A stretch of DNA of 64,000 bases from Bacillota bacterium (GTDB taxonomy: Bacteria > Bacillota > Desulfitobacteriia > Desulfitobacteriales > JAJXUE01): the NCBI GenBank assembly GCA_021783135.1, contig JAJXUE010000004.1, forward strand, positions 1-64,000, given 5' to 3'. The notes beneath the pieces were generated by a model. That model was given only the letters and a program-made list of their open reading frames with translations. It was not told the origin of the DNA and did not search any database. A program made the position numbers and the translations under genes. Of this stretch, positions 62,196-64,000 are shown piece by piece. Numbering within the stretch: the stretch's first letter is position 1; each line of letters opens with the position of its first letter.

Positions 62196-63413
62196 TTATT
62201 TCTTAATCATAAGCTCTCGCCCGGTTTTACCACTCTGGATGACTCGTGCGTCAACCTCTACCTCAATATCAGCCTCACGCCAGCTGTCGCGCCAGGTAGG
62301 GCCAAGAGTCTGCCAAGTTGTAAGCTCAGTACGGTGTAATTGTTGGGTGAAGCCAAGTATATCGGCATTTAATTGCCGGGATTTATCTATAGTTGCTAGC
62401 ACACAACTCCGCACTGTTGCCGAGGCCATCTGCTCAATCTTAGCTAAGGCCTCCGGCGTGACTTGGATATCCTTAACCTCATCTACCTCACCCCACGTCT
62501 TAACTTTGACGCGATAGTTTATTTCCCCTCCTGTCACCTTAGCTTCAATCTTACTCTCGACTTTACCTATCAAATATGTTGCCACCTTATCCCCATCAAT
62601 TACAGTAATAGGAATCATGGCACTGTTCACGCCACAGTTAACAATGTAGCCAAAGGTCTCTTTTTTGTTCAGCCAGCCTACCAGCTTATCACCGTGAAAG
62701 ACCGCTAGCCCCTTGATAACTACGGCCTTGTCTACCGCAACAGTAGGATCTTCTTGCGGCTTAACCACATAAATTTCCCCAGCCACAGGATCGCGGTCGG
62801 GGCTTAACAAAGTTTGAATAAACTGATTGCTATCTATGCCGCAGGAGATGCCTATTCTATCTACCTTATTTTCCTCCAGGCCCTGAATTTCTTTGGCCAG
62901 AGTATCGTCCACTTCCGGGTGAGCCTGTAACACATCAAATGCCTCACCCGGTGTAACCAGAATATAGGTTCGTAAACGAAATTGCCGAAAGCGTGCCTGT
63001 AAATCAACTATTTGGGCTACTCCCTCCCGTGCCGCCTTTTCACCGACGATTAAGCCGCTTACATACCCCAAGAAAATAAAACGAGGCGAGCGAATCATCA
63101 AGTCCCGCGTAGCTTCCTGTAAAGTTGCACCCGTACCTTTGAACAACAATGCCTGCCCGACTCCTGCTCCCCCACCGGTGGAAGTTGCTCCATTATTGCC
63201 TCCACCCGACTGTGTTGCCGGTTGAGGCTGCAGTACCTTGGCTGATACCTGCCACACATCCTGACCTTGGTTGTTTTGACCCGCCACCTTGTCGACGCCA
63301 AGCAACGTGACAATAGCTAAATCCTCTATTTCCTTGCGGCTCCAACAGCCTGGGATAAAGGAAGAGCATATGATTAGTAATAGCAAGGCTAGGGCGCGTA
63401 AACGCTGATTCAC
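62196..63413 (-). CDS. gerAC: Spore germination lipoprotein GerAC-family
   Basis: A 405-residue lipoprotein of the germinant receptor. Signal peptide with lipobox SSFIPGCWSRKEIEDLAIVTLLGVDK, then the Ger(x)C domains, ending in LGPTWRDSWREADIEVEVDARVIQSGKTG, the usual C-terminal block. A Gly/Thr/Ser-rich patch at about 75-90 is a flexible loop. The ATG overlaps the gerAB stop by 4 bases. Located in the inner spore membrane in known systems. Confidence 0.93.
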   Translation of the reverse strand: MNQRLRALALLLLIICSSFIPGCWSRKEIEDLAIVTLLGVDKVAGQNNQGQDVWQVSAKVLQPQPATQSGGGNNGATSTGGGAGVGQALLFKGTGATLQEATRDLMIRSPRFIFLGYVSGLIVGEKAAREGVAQIVDLQARFRQFRLRTYILVTPGEAFDVLQAHPEVDDTLAKEIQGLEENKVDRIGISCGIDSNQFIQTLLSPDRDPVAGEIYVVKPQEDPTVAVDKAVVIKGLAVFHGDKLVGWLNKKETFGYIVNCGVNSAMIPITVIDGDKVATYLIGKVESKIEAKVTGGEINYRVKVKTWGEVDEVKDIQVTPEALAKIEQMASATVRSCVLATIDKSRQLNADILGFTQQLHRTELTTWQTLGPTWRDSWREADIEVEVDARVIQSGKTGRELMIKK

Positions 63414-64000
63414 TTACTCGTCCTCCTCTTACGCAATCTTATTGCCGCCACCGGCCACAGCAGTAGAGGCAACACCAGTTCAAATACCAAAGCCATAGGG
63501 GTCCAGTACTTATCAAGAAACTCCATTAACTGTAAAGTATTGGCAAACAGGAATGCGGACCCGAGTATATGGCATAGCGCACTTGGCACCAGGACATACT
63601 TGTAATTCTTAATACCGCTTACTTGGGCTGAAGTCAGACAGATTACGTAGAATGTTAACGATGACTTGACGACAATTCCACTCACCCAAAAAGTCATAAT
63701 TAGGATGGTTAGCCTTTGGATAAAGCGGGCAATGTTGACATACGAAGCTAGTTCCAAGACCGGAAATAATAGATCACCGGTCAAATACGGACCAAAAACG
63801 GCTAAAGCAGTAAAGGTTACGGCAGTAAAGGTTATGGTCATTGCTAACAAAGCAATTAGGACCTTTTTCCCTACTTCCTGTGGTTTGTTAATAGAGGGCA
63901 GAAGCATCACAAGCACCACAATCTCACCATACCAAGATGCAGGTACGAAGGACCCCTGAATAATAGGTAGCACCCCACCTTCCAGCAGTGGTTGCAAGCG
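63410..64000 (-). CDS. gerAB: Spore germination permease GerAB-family (partial)
   Basis: The C-terminal 196 residues or so of an APC-type germinant receptor permease; the gene runs off the right edge and the frame is open there. Five or six spans are visible, with SWYGEIVVLVMLLPSINKP and the C-terminal LWPVAAIRLRKR. It is translationally coupled to gerAC. gerAA presumably lies outside the window. Confidence 0.9.
   Translation of the reverse strand, partial: RLQPLLEGGVLPIIQGSFVPASWYGEIVVLVMLLPSINKPQEVGKKVLIALLAMTITFTAVTFTALAVFGPYLTGDLLFPVLELASYVNIARFIQRLTILIMTFWVSGIVVKSSLTFYVICLTSAQVSGIKNYKYVLVPSALCHILGSAFLFANTLQLMEFLDKYWTPMALVFELVLPLLLWPVAAIRLRKRRTSK

Overview
The window looks like a chromosomal segment of an anaerobic, endospore-forming member of the Firmicutes (class Clostridia or a close relative). 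The support is a spore-germination pair (gerAB/gerAC) at the right edge, strong AGGAGG-type ribosome sites with frequent GTG and TTG starts, a Bacillus-type Pho box, anaerobe oxidative-defence genes (rubrerythrin, Bcp, a second peroxiredoxin, a polyferredoxin), a B12-dependent lysine fermentation operon and a sigma-54 regulated acyl-CoA operon. No tRNA, rRNA, CRISPR array, insertion sequence or prophage was seen. The species cannot be named from this sequence.

Layout. 0-5 kb: phosphatidylserine decarboxylase, a PAS histidine kinase, a rhomboid protease and an unknown protein. 5-10.5 kb: phosphate block (phoU, a PhoP-type regulator, a Toprim protein, a DUF1638 protein, pstBAC) with four 11-bp-spaced Pho repeats upstream of pstC but no pstS. 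10.5-12.5 kb: an ANTAR regulator and a TauE/DUF1634 exporter pair. 12.6-20.6 kb: an acyl-CoA operon (acyl-CoA synthetase, thiolase, DUF35 protein, acyl-CoA dehydrogenase, acetoacetyl-CoA synthetase) preceded by a sigma-54 promoter, an inverted repeat and a sensor-less sigma-54 activator. 21-25 kb: an ABC-F protein and a NatAB/YhaQP-like exporter. 25-34 kb: lipoprotein carbonic anhydrase, CvfB with a probable AUC start, redox-defence genes, two decayed genes (a HAD phosphatase and a zinc alcohol dehydrogenase), a DNA glycosylase and a UbiD decarboxylase. 34-43 kb: CarD, GNAT, a repeat-built membrane protein, nucleotidyltransferase, RlmL-like methylase, topoisomerase III with a small leader gene, SDR and phosphoesterase. 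43-50 kb: an MFS transporter and the lysine operon kdd-kamB-kamD-kamE-kal-kce. 50-55 kb: AhpD-like protein, DedA, a DUF1858-sulfite reductase fusion, zinc ribbon, ferredoxin and small proteins. 55-64 kb: ComFB, polysaccharide deacetylase, a large RND pump, a Tyr/Pro-rich mini-protein with a sigma-K-like promoter, a PocR-domain histidine kinase, GNAT, and gerAC/gerAB.

How the genes work together. The kdd-kce operon encodes the middle of lysine fermentation (5,6-aminomutase, dehydrogenase, cleavage to acetoacetate and 3-aminobutyryl-CoA, deamination to crotonyl-CoA). It lacks kamA, kamC and the CoA-transferase, so these must be elsewhere or be replaced. Acetoacetyl-CoA synthetase and thiolase 30 kb away could consume the acetoacetate. 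The Pho repeats tie pstCAB to the PhoP-type regulator.

The most interesting items are the sigma-54 regulatory unit with its palindrome, the membrane protein built of repeated W-P modules, a two-hairpin intergenic repeat present twice, the RND pump with a roughly 150-residue insert, the 18-bp repeat translated in two frames at the kamE/kal junction, and four well-supported mini-genes of 38-51 codons.
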